In this document: positions 8,776 to 17,315 of the stretch, piece after piece
Position numbering within the stretch: the first letter of the stretch is position 1
Layout: the number at the start of each line of letters is the position of its first letter
Source of the DNA: Leucobacter sp. L43
Lineage (GTDB): Bacteria; Actinomycetota; Actinomycetes; Actinomycetales; Microbacteriaceae
Assembly (NCBI RefSeq): GCF_016597785.1
Contig: NZ_JAENJG010000001.1
Location: 1,860,001 to 1,924,000, forward strand
Reading direction: 5' to 3'
Length of the DNA stretch: 64,000 bases
Notes under the pieces: generated by a model
What the model was told of the DNA's origin: nothing
The model's input: only the letters and a program-made list of their open reading frames with translations
Database searches by the model: none
Program-made: the position numbers and the translations under genes

Positions 8776-10269
8776 GTGTCACCAGATCTGCACCCCTCCC
8801 CAACGCACGACGTCGGGGACGGCACCCTCGCCAAGGGAAAACTCGGCACCCTCGACATCGTCTTCTTCGTCGTCTCGGCAGCGGCTCCGCTCACCGTCGC
8901 GGTGAGCTCGGCTCCGCTCGCGTTCCTCGTCGGCGGGATCGGGGCGCCGGGCGCGATGCTGGCGAGCGGCGTGGTGCTGATCCTCTTCGCGATCGGCTTC
9001 ACCGCGATGTCGCGATACGTGCGCAACACCGGCGCCTTCTACGCCTATGCCGCGGCGGGGCTCGGCAAACCGATCGGCGTCGGCGTCGCCTTCATCACGA
9101 TCGTCTCGTACGCCCTCCTGTGCATCTGCTTCTACGCGCTGCTGGGCTTCTTCGCGCAACTCACCTTCGCGCACCTGCTGGGCCTCGACCTCCACTGGGG
9201 CGTGTGGTCGATCGCTTCCGTGCTCGCGGTCGGCGTGCTCGGCTATCGCCGGATCGACGTCGGCGCCAAAGTGCTCGCCGTGCTCCTCACCGCCGAGATC
9301 GCCATTCTCCTCGTGATCTCGCTCGCCGCGATCATGCAGAACGGGGCGAACATCGGAGCTGCGACCGCCGCTTCGTTCGACCCCCGGAACGTGCTCTTCG
9401 CCTCGGGCGCGAGTGCGCTCTTCGTCTTCGGCTTCGGAGCGTTTCTCGGGTTCGAAGGCACCGTGATCTACGCGGAGGAGGCGAAACAGCCGAGACGAAC
9501 CGTACCGCGGGCGACGTACGTTGCGATCGCCTTCCTCGCCGTGTTCTACGCGTTCACCTTCTGGTCGCTCACCGTCGCATTCGGCGTCGACGGCATCATC
9601 GAACTCGCGCAGTCGGAGAACTTCGAGGAGATGATGTTCCTCGCCGGCGAGAGCGCGCTCGGCGCCTGGGCGGGCGTGACCGTCGAAGTGCTCATCGTGA
9701 CGAGCTTCTTCGCCTGCACGCTCGCATTCCACAACGCCTGCTCCCGCTACCTCTTCTCCCTCGGCCGCGAACGACTCCTGCCCGCGATGTTCGCCCGCAC
9801 GCATCCCCGTATGCGCTCGCCGTACGTCGCGAGCATCGTGCTCACCGCGATCAGCCTCGCTGCGATCCTCGCGGCCGCACTGACAGGAGCCGACCCGTTC
9901 CTCGGCATCGGGCTCTGGACCTACGCGATCGGCGTGGCCGGCCTCGTCTTCTCGCAGGGAATCGCCGCGGTCTCCGTCGTCGGGTTCTTCTGGAAGGACC
10001 GTCGCGGGCACGGCGTTTGGGAAGTGGTCGTCGCGCCGATCCTCGGGGCCGTCGGCCTGCTCGCCGCCTTCCTCGTCATCGCCACGCACTTCGACCTCGT
10101 CTCCGGCGTCGAAGGCCCGATCAACGGGCTCATGCTCGCCTGCGTGCCCCTGGTGTTCATCTCGGGCGTCGTCGTCGCTATCGTGATGAGACGGCGTTCG
10201 CCGGAGAAGTACGCGGCGCTCACCCAGTCGGTCAGCGTAGTGCCCCCAGCAGAAACGGAGTCCGACTGA
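8776..10269 (+). CDS. APC-superfamily amino acid/polyamine permease
   Basis: A 497-residue inner-membrane carrier. The first helix reads KLGTLDIVFFVVSAAAPLTV, the typical APC opening with unwound G-containing segment, and about 12 to 13 hydrophobic helices follow. The central FGAFLGFEGTVIYAEEAKQP matches the conserved glutamate-rich region of amino acid permeases. The GTG at 8776 has an AAAGGAG ribosome site 7 bases upstream. It begins an operon with a TetR regulator (1-bp overlap) and a DmpA-like peptidase, so it may import peptides' constituent amino acids or amines. The specific substrate is not evident. Confidence 0.88.
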   Translation: MSPDLHPSPTHDVGDGTLAKGKLGTLDIVFFVVSAAAPLTVAVSSAPLAFLVGGIGAPGAMLASGVVLILFAIGFTAMSRYVRNTGAFYAYAAAGLGKPIGVGVAFITIVSYALLCICFYALLGFFAQLTFAHLLGLDLHWGVWSIASVLAVGVLGYRRIDVGAKVLAVLLTAEIAILLVISLAAIMQNGANIGAATAASFDPRNVLFASGASALFVFGFGAFLGFEGTVIYAEEAKQPRRTVPRATYVAIAFLAVFYAFTFWSLTVAFGVDGIIELAQSENFEEMMFLAGESALGAWAGVTVEVLIVTSFFACTLAFHNACSRYLFSLGRERLLPAMFARTHPRMRSPYVASIVLTAISLAAILAAALTGADPFLGIGLWTYAIGVAGLVFSQGIAAVSVVGFFWKDRRGHGVWEVVVAPILGAVGLLAAFLVIATHFDLVSGVEGPINGLMLACVPLVFISGVVVAIVMRRRSPEKYAALTQSVSVVPPAETESD

Positions 10270-10955
10270 TGGCAGCAGCGAAGACCGCGCAGCGACGCCG
10301 CGATCTGCTCGAGGCGACGTCGCGCATCATCAGCGAGCGCGGACTGTCGGGCGTCAGCGTGCGCGCGGTCGCCGAACGCGCGCAGGTGAGCGCCGGGAGC
10401 GTGCTCTACCACTTCGAGAGCTTCGATCAGCTCGTCGAAGCCGCCGTGCGCGGGGCGATCAGAGAGTTCATCGACACCCGCCGCGCCGTCGCCGAGGGGC
10501 ACCGCGACCCGATCGATCGCCTGCGTGCGACCATCCACGCGGGCATTCCCGAGCGCATCAGCGACGACCTGCGCGTCGTCTACGAGGCCTCGGCGGTCGT
10601 CCGCGAGCAGCCGCGCTTTCGGCTGGACATCGCGCTGCTCCTCGAACGGCAGGTCGCGCTCTACACCTCGATCATCGATGTCGGTGTCGCGCTCGGCGCC
10701 TTCTCACCGCGCATGGGGGTCCCGGCGATCGCAGCCAATCTCGTCGCACTCGAGGACGCATACGACCTGTACCTGCTCGATCCCGACAATTGGCAGCGCG
10801 AGACGTACCTCAGCAACACCCTGCAGTTCGCCGAGATCGCGCTCGGCTGCCGGCTCTCGGGCGAACCGCCCACCGCCTCCACCGCTGCGCCCGCCGCTTC
10901 GACCGCTGCGCCCACCGCCTCCACCGCTGCCACCGATCCCGAGGAGACCGAATGA
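10269..10955 (+). CDS. TetR/AcrR-family transcriptional regulator
   Basis: A 228-residue DNA-binding repressor. The N-terminal helix-turn-helix (IISERGLSGVSVRAVAERAQVSAGSVLYHF) is canonical, followed by an all-helical ligand domain. Its ATG overlaps the permease stop by one base and its stop overlaps the next gene by four, so it is the middle gene of the operon. The last 25 residues are a low-complexity Ala/Ser/Thr/Pro tail of repeated TAS-TAAP units, which is unusual for TetR proteins. It probably controls this operon through the palindrome at 8661-8674. Confidence 0.88.
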   Translation: MAAAKTAQRRRDLLEATSRIISERGLSGVSVRAVAERAQVSAGSVLYHFESFDQLVEAAVRGAIREFIDTRRAVAEGHRDPIDRLRATIHAGIPERISDDLRVVYEASAVVREQPRFRLDIALLLERQVALYTSIIDVGVALGAFSPRMGVPAIAANLVALEDAYDLYLLDPDNWQRETYLSNTLQFAEIALGCRLSGEPPTASTAAPAASTAAPTASTAATDPEETE

Positions 10956-12100
10956 CGACATCCGCCGAACCGCGCCGTGCGCGCGACCTGGGCGTGCCCC
11001 TCGATGGCGAGCCCGGGCGCTGGAACGCGATCACCGACGTGCCCGGTGTGACGGTCGGGTACACGACCCTCGTCGCCGACGACCCGGCGGTCACGCGCAC
11101 AGGAGTCACCGCCATCCTGCCGCGCGGCGCCGATCTGGCCGGGGCGCCGTGCGCCGCAGGCGTCGCTGTGCTCAACGGGAACGGCGAACTCACGGGTCGC
11201 AGTTGGATCGAGGAGGCCGGCCAGCTGCAGACGCCCATCGCGATCACGAACTCCCACGCCGTCGGCGCGGTGCATCAGGGCGTCGATCAGTGGCTGGCTC
11301 AGCATCAGCCGGCCGTTGCCGCGCAGTGGATGCTCCCCGTCGTCGGCGAGACGTGGGACGGGTACCTGAACTCGATCAACGCCGGGAGCGTGCGGCCAGA
11401 GCACGCGCATACCGCCCTCGATGCGGCGGCCTCCGGAGTGATCGCAGAGGGCAACGTCGGCGGGGGCACCGGGATGAACTGCTACGGATTCAAGGGCGGA
11501 ACCGGCACGGCATCCCGGCTCGTGCCCGCGGGCGAGCGCACCTGGACGGTGGGGGTGCTGCTGCAGGCGAATTTCGGATCGCGACGCGAACTCCGCGTCG
11601 TGGGCCGGCCGCTGGGGCGCGATTCCGAGGCTCCGTGCCCGATGGAGACGAGCGGGTGGTTCGAGGGCGAGGTCGCGGCCGCCAGCGGCACCGCTCGCGG
11701 GCCGGCGGTGCCGGGAGCCGGGAGCGTGATCGTCGTCGTTGCGACCGACGCCCCGCTGCTGCCCGACCAGTGCCGCGCACTCGCGCGCCGCGTCCCCCTC
11801 GGCCTCGCGCGCACGGGCACCACGGGAAGCCACTTCTCCGGCGACATCTTCCTCGCATTCTCGACGGCGAACAGCGGCGGGCTGGGCTCCCGGATGGGCA
11901 CTCCGGCCGGAACCGTTGAATCGATCGAGCACGTCAGCTGGGGCGCGATCGACGGGCTCTACACGGCGGTCGTCGAGGCGACGGAGGAAGCCGTGCTCAA
12001 CGCGCTCGTCGCTGCTCGCGACATGGTCGGCCGCGACGGCCACGCCAGCTTCGCACTGCCGCACGACGAGGTGCGCGACGCGTTCGCGTCGGCGAGCTGA
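10952..12100 (+). CDS. P1/DmpA-family aminopeptidase (self-cleaving Ntn fold)
   Basis: A 382-residue member of the DmpA/BapA family, which remove N-terminal D- or L-amino acids or beta-amino acids from peptides and amides. The start VPLDGEPGRWNAITDVPGVTVGY and the block NVGGGTGMNCYGFKGGTGTASR are hallmarks of the family. SGDIFLAFSTAN near residue 290 is the segment where DmpA is cut and exposes its nucleophilic serine. Here Phe, not Gly or Asn, precedes that serine, so the exact cleavage point is uncertain. It is coupled to the TetR gene by an ATGA overlap and works in the cytosol by family precedent. Confidence 0.88.
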   Translation: MTTSAEPRRARDLGVPLDGEPGRWNAITDVPGVTVGYTTLVADDPAVTRTGVTAILPRGADLAGAPCAAGVAVLNGNGELTGRSWIEEAGQLQTPIAITNSHAVGAVHQGVDQWLAQHQPAVAAQWMLPVVGETWDGYLNSINAGSVRPEHAHTALDAAASGVIAEGNVGGGTGMNCYGFKGGTGTASRLVPAGERTWTVGVLLQANFGSRRELRVVGRPLGRDSEAPCPMETSGWFEGEVAAASGTARGPAVPGAGSVIVVVATDAPLLPDQCRALARRVPLGLARTGTTGSHFSGDIFLAFSTANSGGLGSRMGTPAGTVESIEHVSWGAIDGLYTAVVEATEEAVLNALVAARDMVGRDGHASFALPHDEVRDAFASAS

Positions 12101-13167
12101 TGCCGCAGCCCTGTCCGCGGCCCGCGCAGATGCGCAGACTGAGCGCGCTCGCCGCCAGCTGCCTCGCGACCGTGCTGCTCGGCGGGTGCGCCGGCACGCA
12201 GAGCGATGCGCCAGGGACCTCCGAGCCGAGCCGAGACGTGATCGCGAGCGGGCTCGAGACGCCGTGGTCAATCGCCTTCATCGCCTCGACGCCGATCGTG
12301 AGCGAACGCGACAGCGGCCGGATCCTCGCGCTCGACACTGCCGGAGCGACGAGCGAGCTCGCAACGATCGCCGGGGTCGGCGCGGGCGGGGAGGGCGGCC
12401 TGCTCGGGCTCGCGGCGAACGAGCGCGCGCTCTACGCATACGTGACCGCGGGCGACGAGAACCGCATCCTGCGTTTCGCGCTGCTCGACGGCGATGACGG
12501 GCCTGCGCTCGACGATCCCGACGTCGTGCTCGACGGGATTCCGGCAGCAGGCACCCACAACGGCGGCCGACTCGCCTTCGGCCCCGACGGCATGCTCTAC
12601 GCGACGACCGGCGACGCCGGTGTTCCCAGTGCTGCGCAGGATCCCGAGTCGCTCGCCGGGAAGATCCTTCGGATGGAGCCCGACGGCACGCTTCCCGCCG
12701 ACAATCCCGTTGCGGGGTCGCCGGTCTGGAGCCTCGGGCACCGCAACCCGCAGGGCATCGCCTGGGCCCCGGACGGCACGATGCTGGCTTCGGAGTTCGG
12801 GCAGAACACCTGGGACGAGCTCAACGTGATCGAACCCGGAGGGAACTACGGGTGGCCAGAGGTCGAGGGCGCAGCGGAAGATCCCGAGTTCGTCGATCCC
12901 GTGCAGCAGTGGCAGCCCGCCGACGCGAGTCCGAGCGGCATCGCGGTGCACGACGGGAGCGTGTGGATCGCGAATCTGCGGGGCGAGTCCATCCGCGAGG
13001 TGCCCCTGGATGATCTGACGGCGTCGAAGCTGCACGATGCCGGTGCGCTCGGGCGGATGCGCGATGTCGTGGTCGCGCCGTCGGGCGAGCTCTGGGCCGT
13101 GACGAACAACACCGACGGTCGAGGTGCTCCGCGCGATGGGGACGATCGCATCGTCGTACTGCAGTGA
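12100..13167 (+). CDS. PQQ-dependent sugar dehydrogenase-like lipoprotein
   Basis: A 355-residue exported six-bladed beta-propeller of the soluble glucose/aldose sugar dehydrogenase family. A signal peptide ends in the lipobox LLGGC, so it is probably membrane-anchored outside the cell. The catalytic-type histidine block is THNGGRLAFGPDGMLYATTGD (His153) and the cofactor-binding arginine is in LGHRNPQGIAWAPDG. The start ATG 12100 overlaps the peptidase stop; an internal ATG at 12130 also leaves a good signal peptide. Whether the host makes PQQ cannot be seen here. Confidence 0.87.
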   Translation: MPQPCPRPAQMRRLSALAASCLATVLLGGCAGTQSDAPGTSEPSRDVIASGLETPWSIAFIASTPIVSERDSGRILALDTAGATSELATIAGVGAGGEGGLLGLAANERALYAYVTAGDENRILRFALLDGDDGPALDDPDVVLDGIPAAGTHNGGRLAFGPDGMLYATTGDAGVPSAAQDPESLAGKILRMEPDGTLPADNPVAGSPVWSLGHRNPQGIAWAPDGTMLASEFGQNTWDELNVIEPGGNYGWPEVEGAAEDPEFVDPVQQWQPADASPSGIAVHDGSVWIANLRGESIREVPLDDLTASKLHDAGALGRMRDVVVAPSGELWAVTNNTDGRGAPRDGDDRIVVLQ

Positions 13168-13168
13168 C

Positions 13169-13786
13169 CTACGCAGGATCTGGGGCGACTGGGGCGACTG
13201 GGGCGTCGCGCGGCACATCGCGCAGCAGGGCGCCGAGCAGGCGGATCCCGCCGCGGAGCGTCTCGGTGTCAGCGCTGAAATGCCCGAACCACGTGCCGAT
13301 GATCGTGGTGTGCACCAGCGTGACCAGTGCCGCGAAGCCGCCCGGGAGCTGCGCATCCGCGCCGTCGCGCCAGGGCTCCAGCAGCTGCACGGCCTGCGCC
13401 CGAATCTGTTCGTGATTCGCATCGGCCAGTCCCGTCCCGCCCCGGCGCACAGAATGCGCGAGGATCTCGAACATCGCGAGATGGTCTTCGAGCGGCATCT
13501 CGATGGTCCGATCGAACAGCCACCCGATCTGCGCACCGAGATCGAATCCCGAGCCAGGGGTGCCGAGACCGGCATCCGTCGCTTGCTGCACGTGAGCGGC
13601 CACGGCGTCGAGGAGGGACTCCTTGCTGGCGAACCAGTAGTGCACGCTCCCCAGCGGTGTTCCAGCCACTTCGGCGACTCGGCGAGTGGTGACCCCCGCG
13701 AGGCCGTGCTGAGCGATGACGCTGATGGTCGCCTCGATGAGCGTGCGGCGCGTGCCGTTGGTGCGCCTGTGCGATTCTCGGTTCAC
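13169..13786 (-). CDS. TetR/AcrR-family transcriptional regulator
   Basis: A 205-residue regulator starting at GTG 13786 (VNRESHRRTNGTRRTLIEAT). The helix-turn-helix (VIAQHGLAGVTTRRVAEVAGTPLGSVHYWFASKESLL) is clear and the C-terminal domain is all-helical. Its stop lies one base from the stop of the convergent sugar dehydrogenase gene. A short palindrome GTACGTAC sits at 13796-13803, immediately upstream of the start, and could serve autorepression. It follows the MBL/hypothetical/alcohol dehydrogenase genes on the same strand at a 130-bp distance, so it may have its own promoter. Confidence 0.85.
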   Translation of the reverse strand: MNRESHRRTNGTRRTLIEATISVIAQHGLAGVTTRRVAEVAGTPLGSVHYWFASKESLLDAVAAHVQQATDAGLGTPGSGFDLGAQIGWLFDRTIEMPLEDHLAMFEILAHSVRRGGTGLADANHEQIRAQAVQLLEPWRDGADAQLPGGFAALVTLVHTTIIGTWFGHFSADTETLRGGIRLLGALLRDVPRDAPVAPVAPDPA

Positions 13787-13916
13787 CGGGTCAGTGTACG
13801 TACTTTCTGACGCGTTTCGAGGAGCGCACGCAGGTGATCGCGCACGAATCGGGCCCACGAGGGGCGCGGTGCTCCTGAATCGACAATGGAAACGCCGCCC
13901 TGTTGCTGAATCCCGC

Positions 13917-14687
13917 TCAGTCCACGCCGACCCGCCTGGCCTCCGATACCGCTCGCGCGGCTCCCCGAACGTCCGGCGCACCGTGCCCGGGGAGGAGCAG
14001 TGCGGCCCGCGTGCGCGCCAGGTCGTCGAGCGAACGGAAGCCGAGATCGGCGTCCGCGGTCGCAGCCCGTGCGACCATCCGCGGGCCGCGCTTCCCCGTG
14101 TAGGGGTCGTACGTGACGAGCGCGTCGCCCGTGAACAGCACGTCGACGGGTGCGCCCCCCTGCGAGCTCGAGTACCGCAGTGCGCAGTGCCCGAACGTGT
14201 GGCCGGGGCTGAACACGGAAGCGAAGCGACCCAGTGCGCCCGAACTCCCCGAGAGATCACCATCCGAGTCGACCCCGCGCACGCCCAGGGCGCCGGCCCC
14301 CACCATGCGGGCGAGCCCCGGGAGGGACGCCGGATACCGCAGCGGATACTTCAGCCGGACCGACTCGTGCGCGTACCGGTAGGGATGCCGCAGCAGGGGC
14401 GCGTCGGCGTCGTGCACCAGGACGGGAACCCCATGCTCGCGCTGCAGGGTGCGGCAGAGCCCGACGTGATCGAAGTGCGCGTGCGTCAGCAGCACCGCCG
14501 TGAGGTCGCCGGGGCGGTGCCCGAATCGGGTGAGAGCCTTCCGCACGAGGCTCCAGCTGCCCGGCAGGCCGGCATCGACCAGCACCGGCCCGTCTGAGGC
14601 GTCCACGAGGTAGCAGTTGACATTGGCCCGCGTGATCATCGCGATGTCGTCGGTGACGAGGCGCACGCCGTCGCGCGGCGGCACCAT
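13917..14687 (-). CDS. Metallo-beta-lactamase-fold hydrolase
   Basis: A 256-residue MBL-fold enzyme. The metal-binding motif is LLTHAHFDHVGL, later ligands are in FSPGHTFGHCAL and the bridging aspartate in LFTGDALVTYD, with LLLPGHG near the end. This set fits the glyoxalase II-like hydrolases with two metals. ATG 14687 follows the preceding gene closely; an in-frame GTG at 14702 would overlap it by 8 bp and is a fair alternative. It is the third gene of a minus-strand operon with an alcohol dehydrogenase. The substrate is unknown; a thioester or lactone from aldehyde detoxification is possible. Confidence 0.87.
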   Translation of the reverse strand: MVPPRDGVRLVTDDIAMITRANVNCYLVDASDGPVLVDAGLPGSWSLVRKALTRFGHRPGDLTAVLLTHAHFDHVGLCRTLQREHGVPVLVHDADAPLLRHPYRYAHESVRLKYPLRYPASLPGLARMVGAGALGVRGVDSDGDLSGSSGALGRFASVFSPGHTFGHCALRYSSSQGGAPVDVLFTGDALVTYDPYTGKRGPRMVARAATADADLGFRSLDDLARTRAALLLPGHGAPDVRGAARAVSEARRVGVD

Positions 14688-14694
14688 CCCGGCC

Positions 14695-15264
14695 TCACCC
14701 ACGGCGTCGTCCTCGAGTGAGCAGGGAGACGACGACGGCGGCCCAGACGACCCACGGGCCTGCCACGATGATGGGGTCGAGCCAGGCGTGCCGAAGATCG
14801 ACGCGACCCCGCCCGAGGCGCGAGCGGACCGGGTGGCGGCGGGACTCGCTGAGCACGCCGGTCTGCGTGACCGGATTGTCGGGTCGCGCAGAGGCGAAGG
14901 AGCGCAGGTGCGCTGCGACGGCATCGACGCGGTCCCCGAGCACGAGCAGGAGCCAGCGGGTGTTCTTCCCCTCTCCGAACCGGCGATACGCCAGCCGGCG
15001 GATGACGCCCGACGCGCCGTGCAACGGCTGCGCCGTGCCGAACACCGGGGGCAGCATCTCATGCTCGATCGACCGCTCGCGGTCGCCGCGCTCGCGCTGG
15101 CGGTCGGGGAAGTCCCAGTGCGCACCGGTGGGCTCCGGTGCGGCGGTCTCCATGGGCCAGGAGGGGCGGAGCGCGGTATCGAGATCGGCTCCCCAGCCGG
15201 GGATGCGAGCTCGCAGCGCCTCCGACGAGGGCGCGCGGTTCGGGTGATCGGCGCGATAGGGCAT
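14695..15264 (-). CDS. Hypothetical protein with one C-terminal membrane segment
   Basis: I do not recognise this 189-residue protein. It is polar and arginine-rich over most of its length, with a single hydrophobic helix near the end (LDPIIVAGPWVVWAAVVVSLL) followed by RGRRRG, suggesting a C-terminal tail anchor with the bulk in the cytosol. It starts 3 bases after the alcohol dehydrogenase stop and ends just before the MBL gene, so it is part of that operon. An alternative is that the C-terminal helix interacts with a membrane partner. Codon pattern looks like its neighbours. Confidence 0.6.
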   Translation of the reverse strand: MPYRADHPNRAPSSEALRARIPGWGADLDTALRPSWPMETAAPEPTGAHWDFPDRQRERGDRERSIEHEMLPPVFGTAQPLHGASGVIRRLAYRRFGEGKNTRWLLLVLGDRVDAVAAHLRSFASARPDNPVTQTGVLSESRRHPVRSRLGRGRVDLRHAWLDPIIVAGPWVVWAAVVVSLLTRGRRRG

Positions 15265-15267
15265 GGC

Positions 15268-16416
15268 TTACTCCGTTCCGGGGATGATCGCGGGCTTGAT
15301 GCAGTCGTCGAGCTTCGAGGAGAACATGTGATACCCCTCGCCGATGTGCTCGAGGGGGAGTCGGTGCGTGAGCAATTCGCCAGGGCGCACATCGCCGTTC
15401 CGGATGTGCTCGAGCAGGCGCGGCCACTGCCGTTTCACGGGCGCCTGGTTCGCTCGGATGGTCACTCCCTTGTTCATCGCGTCTCCGAAGCGGATGGCGG
15501 ACGGGAGCGGACCGTACGCGCCGAGCACGGCGACGCGGCCGCCCTTGCGCACCGAGTCGATCGCCCAGTTGAGTGCAACGGGGGAGCCCCCCTGCAACTT
15601 GAGCTTCGCGGAGGTGATGTGCTGCAGTGCGCCGCCATCCGCCTCGGCGCCGACCGCGTCGATGACGACGTCGGCCCCGAGCCCGTCGGTGAGTCGCTTC
15701 ATCTCGACGACCAGGTCGCGATGCTCGCCGATTGCGACGGTTTCGGCGAACGCGAACGTTCGTGCCTTCTCGAGCCGGTAGTCGAGGTGGTCGACCACGA
15801 TGACGCGACCCGCCCCCATGAACCACGCAGAGCGGGCGGCCGCGAGCCCGACGGGGCCGGCTCCGAGCACGACGACGGTCTCGCGTTCTGCGATCTCGCC
15901 GAGCTGCGCGCCGAAGTAGCCGGTCGAGAACGCGTCGGTCAGCATCAGGGCGTCGTCCTCGTCCAGCCAGTCGGGCATGATCATGGGTCCCACATCGGCG
16001 AACGGGACGCGCACGAGTTCGGCCTGGCCGCCGTCGTAGCCGCCGGCGGAGTGCGAGTACCCGTAGATGCCGCCGATCGCGGTCGCATTCGGGTTCACGT
16101 TGTGGCAGTTCGACAGCAGACCGCGGGAGCAGAAGTAGCAGGAGCCGCACGAGATGTTGAACGGCACCATGACGCGATCGCCGCGCGAGAGGTGACGCAC
16201 CGATGACCCCACCTCCTCGACGACCCCGACGATCTCGTGGCCGAAGGTGTGACCGATCCGCGTATCTGGGATCAGTCCGTGGTACAGGTGCAGGTCGGAC
16301 CCGCAGATCGCGGCCCGGGTCACGCGGACGATGGCATCGTTGGGGTGCTCGATTCTCGGTTCGGGCTTGTTCTCGACCCGCACCTTGTACGGCCCCCGAT
16401 AGGTCATTGCTCTCAC
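15268..16416 (-). CDS. Zinc-dependent alcohol dehydrogenase (MDR family)
   Basis: A 382-residue medium-chain dehydrogenase of the class including glutathione-independent formaldehyde dehydrogenases. The catalytic zinc ligand region is AICGSDLHLYHG then GHTFGHEIVGVVEEVG. The structural zinc site has four cysteines in CGSCYFCSRGLLSNC. The nucleotide fold begins at VVVLGAGPVGLAAARSA with the acidic VVDH that prefers NAD. GTG 16416 has a GGAGG site 6 bases upstream; ATG 16407 is the alternative. First gene of an operon with a hypothetical protein and an MBL hydrolase, divergent from an ArpA-like TetR gene. Confidence 0.92.
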   Translation of the reverse strand: MRAMTYRGPYKVRVENKPEPRIEHPNDAIVRVTRAAICGSDLHLYHGLIPDTRIGHTFGHEIVGVVEEVGSSVRHLSRGDRVMVPFNISCGSCYFCSRGLLSNCHNVNPNATAIGGIYGYSHSAGGYDGGQAELVRVPFADVGPMIMPDWLDEDDALMLTDAFSTGYFGAQLGEIAERETVVVLGAGPVGLAAARSAWFMGAGRVIVVDHLDYRLEKARTFAFAETVAIGEHRDLVVEMKRLTDGLGADVVIDAVGAEADGGALQHITSAKLKLQGGSPVALNWAIDSVRKGGRVAVLGAYGPLPSAIRFGDAMNKGVTIRANQAPVKRQWPRLLEHIRNGDVRPGELLTHRLPLEHIGEGYHMFSSKLDDCIKPAIIPGTE

Positions 16417-16632
16417 GTCATGCCTCCGCTCTCGTGTCGTTCCTGCGCCTTCCACCTTGAAAGGTCTCCGCGTGAAGGGTGAGTGCCTTGCCAGTGCGAG
16501 TCGCGTGTAGTAGATCGTGGAAGTCGCGGCAGAGCTGATGCGCGGAACCCGGCACGCGCCGGCGTGCCGGGGCGCGGTGGTTTTCGACACGCATACCGAT
16601 GGGCCGTATTCGTGGTCGCGGCGGCTATCTTG

Positions 16633-16642
16633 GAACCGGTTC
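16633..16642. promoter_or_regulatory. GAACCGGTTC palindrome (candidate TetR operator)
   Basis: A 10-bp perfect palindrome 40 bp before the TTG start of the ArpA-like regulator. AACCGGTT-like cores occur in binding sites of the gamma-butyrolactone receptor family, to which the regulator is similar. Autoregulation is inferred, not shown. Confidence 0.45.
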
Positions 16643-16681
16643 GGCTGTTCGAGCCGAGGCAGGGATACCGAGGGGGCGCCG

Positions 16682-17305
16682 TTGGCACCACACATCGAGG
16701 GAGCTGGCACGAAGCAGCAGCGCGGCATCGAGACGCGTATGGCGCTGCTCGAAGCATCAGGGCGGGTCTTCTCGAGGCTCTCCTACGATCAGGCCAAGCT
16801 CAAAGACATCTCCGATGAGGCCGGCGCGAGTCAGGGGTCCATCTACTTTCACTTCGGCAACAAGTACGACATCGCGGAGGCCGTGCTCGCGGTGCAGCAG
16901 GAACGCATGCGCGCCGCACTCGATGAGGAGCTCGCGGTCGGCCGCAACGGTTACGACACGGTCATCGTCATGCTCCGGCGTCTCGCGGATCTCATGGCGA
17001 CCGACCGACTCGTGCAGGCGGGCCTGCAGCTCGTCGACTCCCTGCCGGAGGCGCTCCGCGATCACGGTCACAACTCGTACGTCACCTGGCAGGGCAATGG
17101 CACGATGCTGATCGAACAGGGCATTCGCGACGGATCGATCACCTCGACCGAGTCGCCGCGACTGCTCGCCGAGATCATCAACGAGCTGTACGTCGGAGCG
17201 CAGATGATGGCGGGCATGGCGGATCGCTGGGGGTCCCTGCCCGACCGCGTGGACCGCTTCCTGCCCTTCGTGAAGCTGCTCCTCCGGCCGGAGCCCGGGC
17301 GCTGA
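16682..17305 (+). CDS. TetR-family regulator resembling gamma-butyrolactone receptors (ArpA-like)
   Basis: A 207-residue regulator. The DNA-binding domain runs GRVFSRLSYDQAKLKDISDEAGASQGSIYFHFGNKYDIAEAVLAVQQER, and the DIS-EAGASQGS-YFHFGNK wording is typical of the ArpA/ScbR group. The start is taken as TTG 16682, which has an AGGGGG ribosome site at 16671 and gives normal TetR length; the open frame reaches 16517 but its first 55 residues look unlike any N-terminus. It is divergent from the alcohol dehydrogenase operon and convergent with the MarP gene, so the dehydrogenase operon is a likely target. Ligand unknown. Confidence 0.82.
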   Translation: MAPHIEGAGTKQQRGIETRMALLEASGRVFSRLSYDQAKLKDISDEAGASQGSIYFHFGNKYDIAEAVLAVQQERMRAALDEELAVGRNGYDTVIVMLRRLADLMATDRLVQAGLQLVDSLPEALRDHGHNSYVTWQGNGTMLIEQGIRDGSITSTESPRLLAEIINELYVGAQMMAGMADRWGSLPDRVDRFLPFVKLLLRPEPGR

Positions 17306-17315
17306 GCCCGCGGCG

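Noticed and set aside
10858-10950. Ala/Ser/Thr/Pro repeats at the end of the TetR gene as a DNA tandem repeat or recombination site
   Set aside because: The repeat is imperfect and stays in frame, so it is best read as a low-complexity protein tail.
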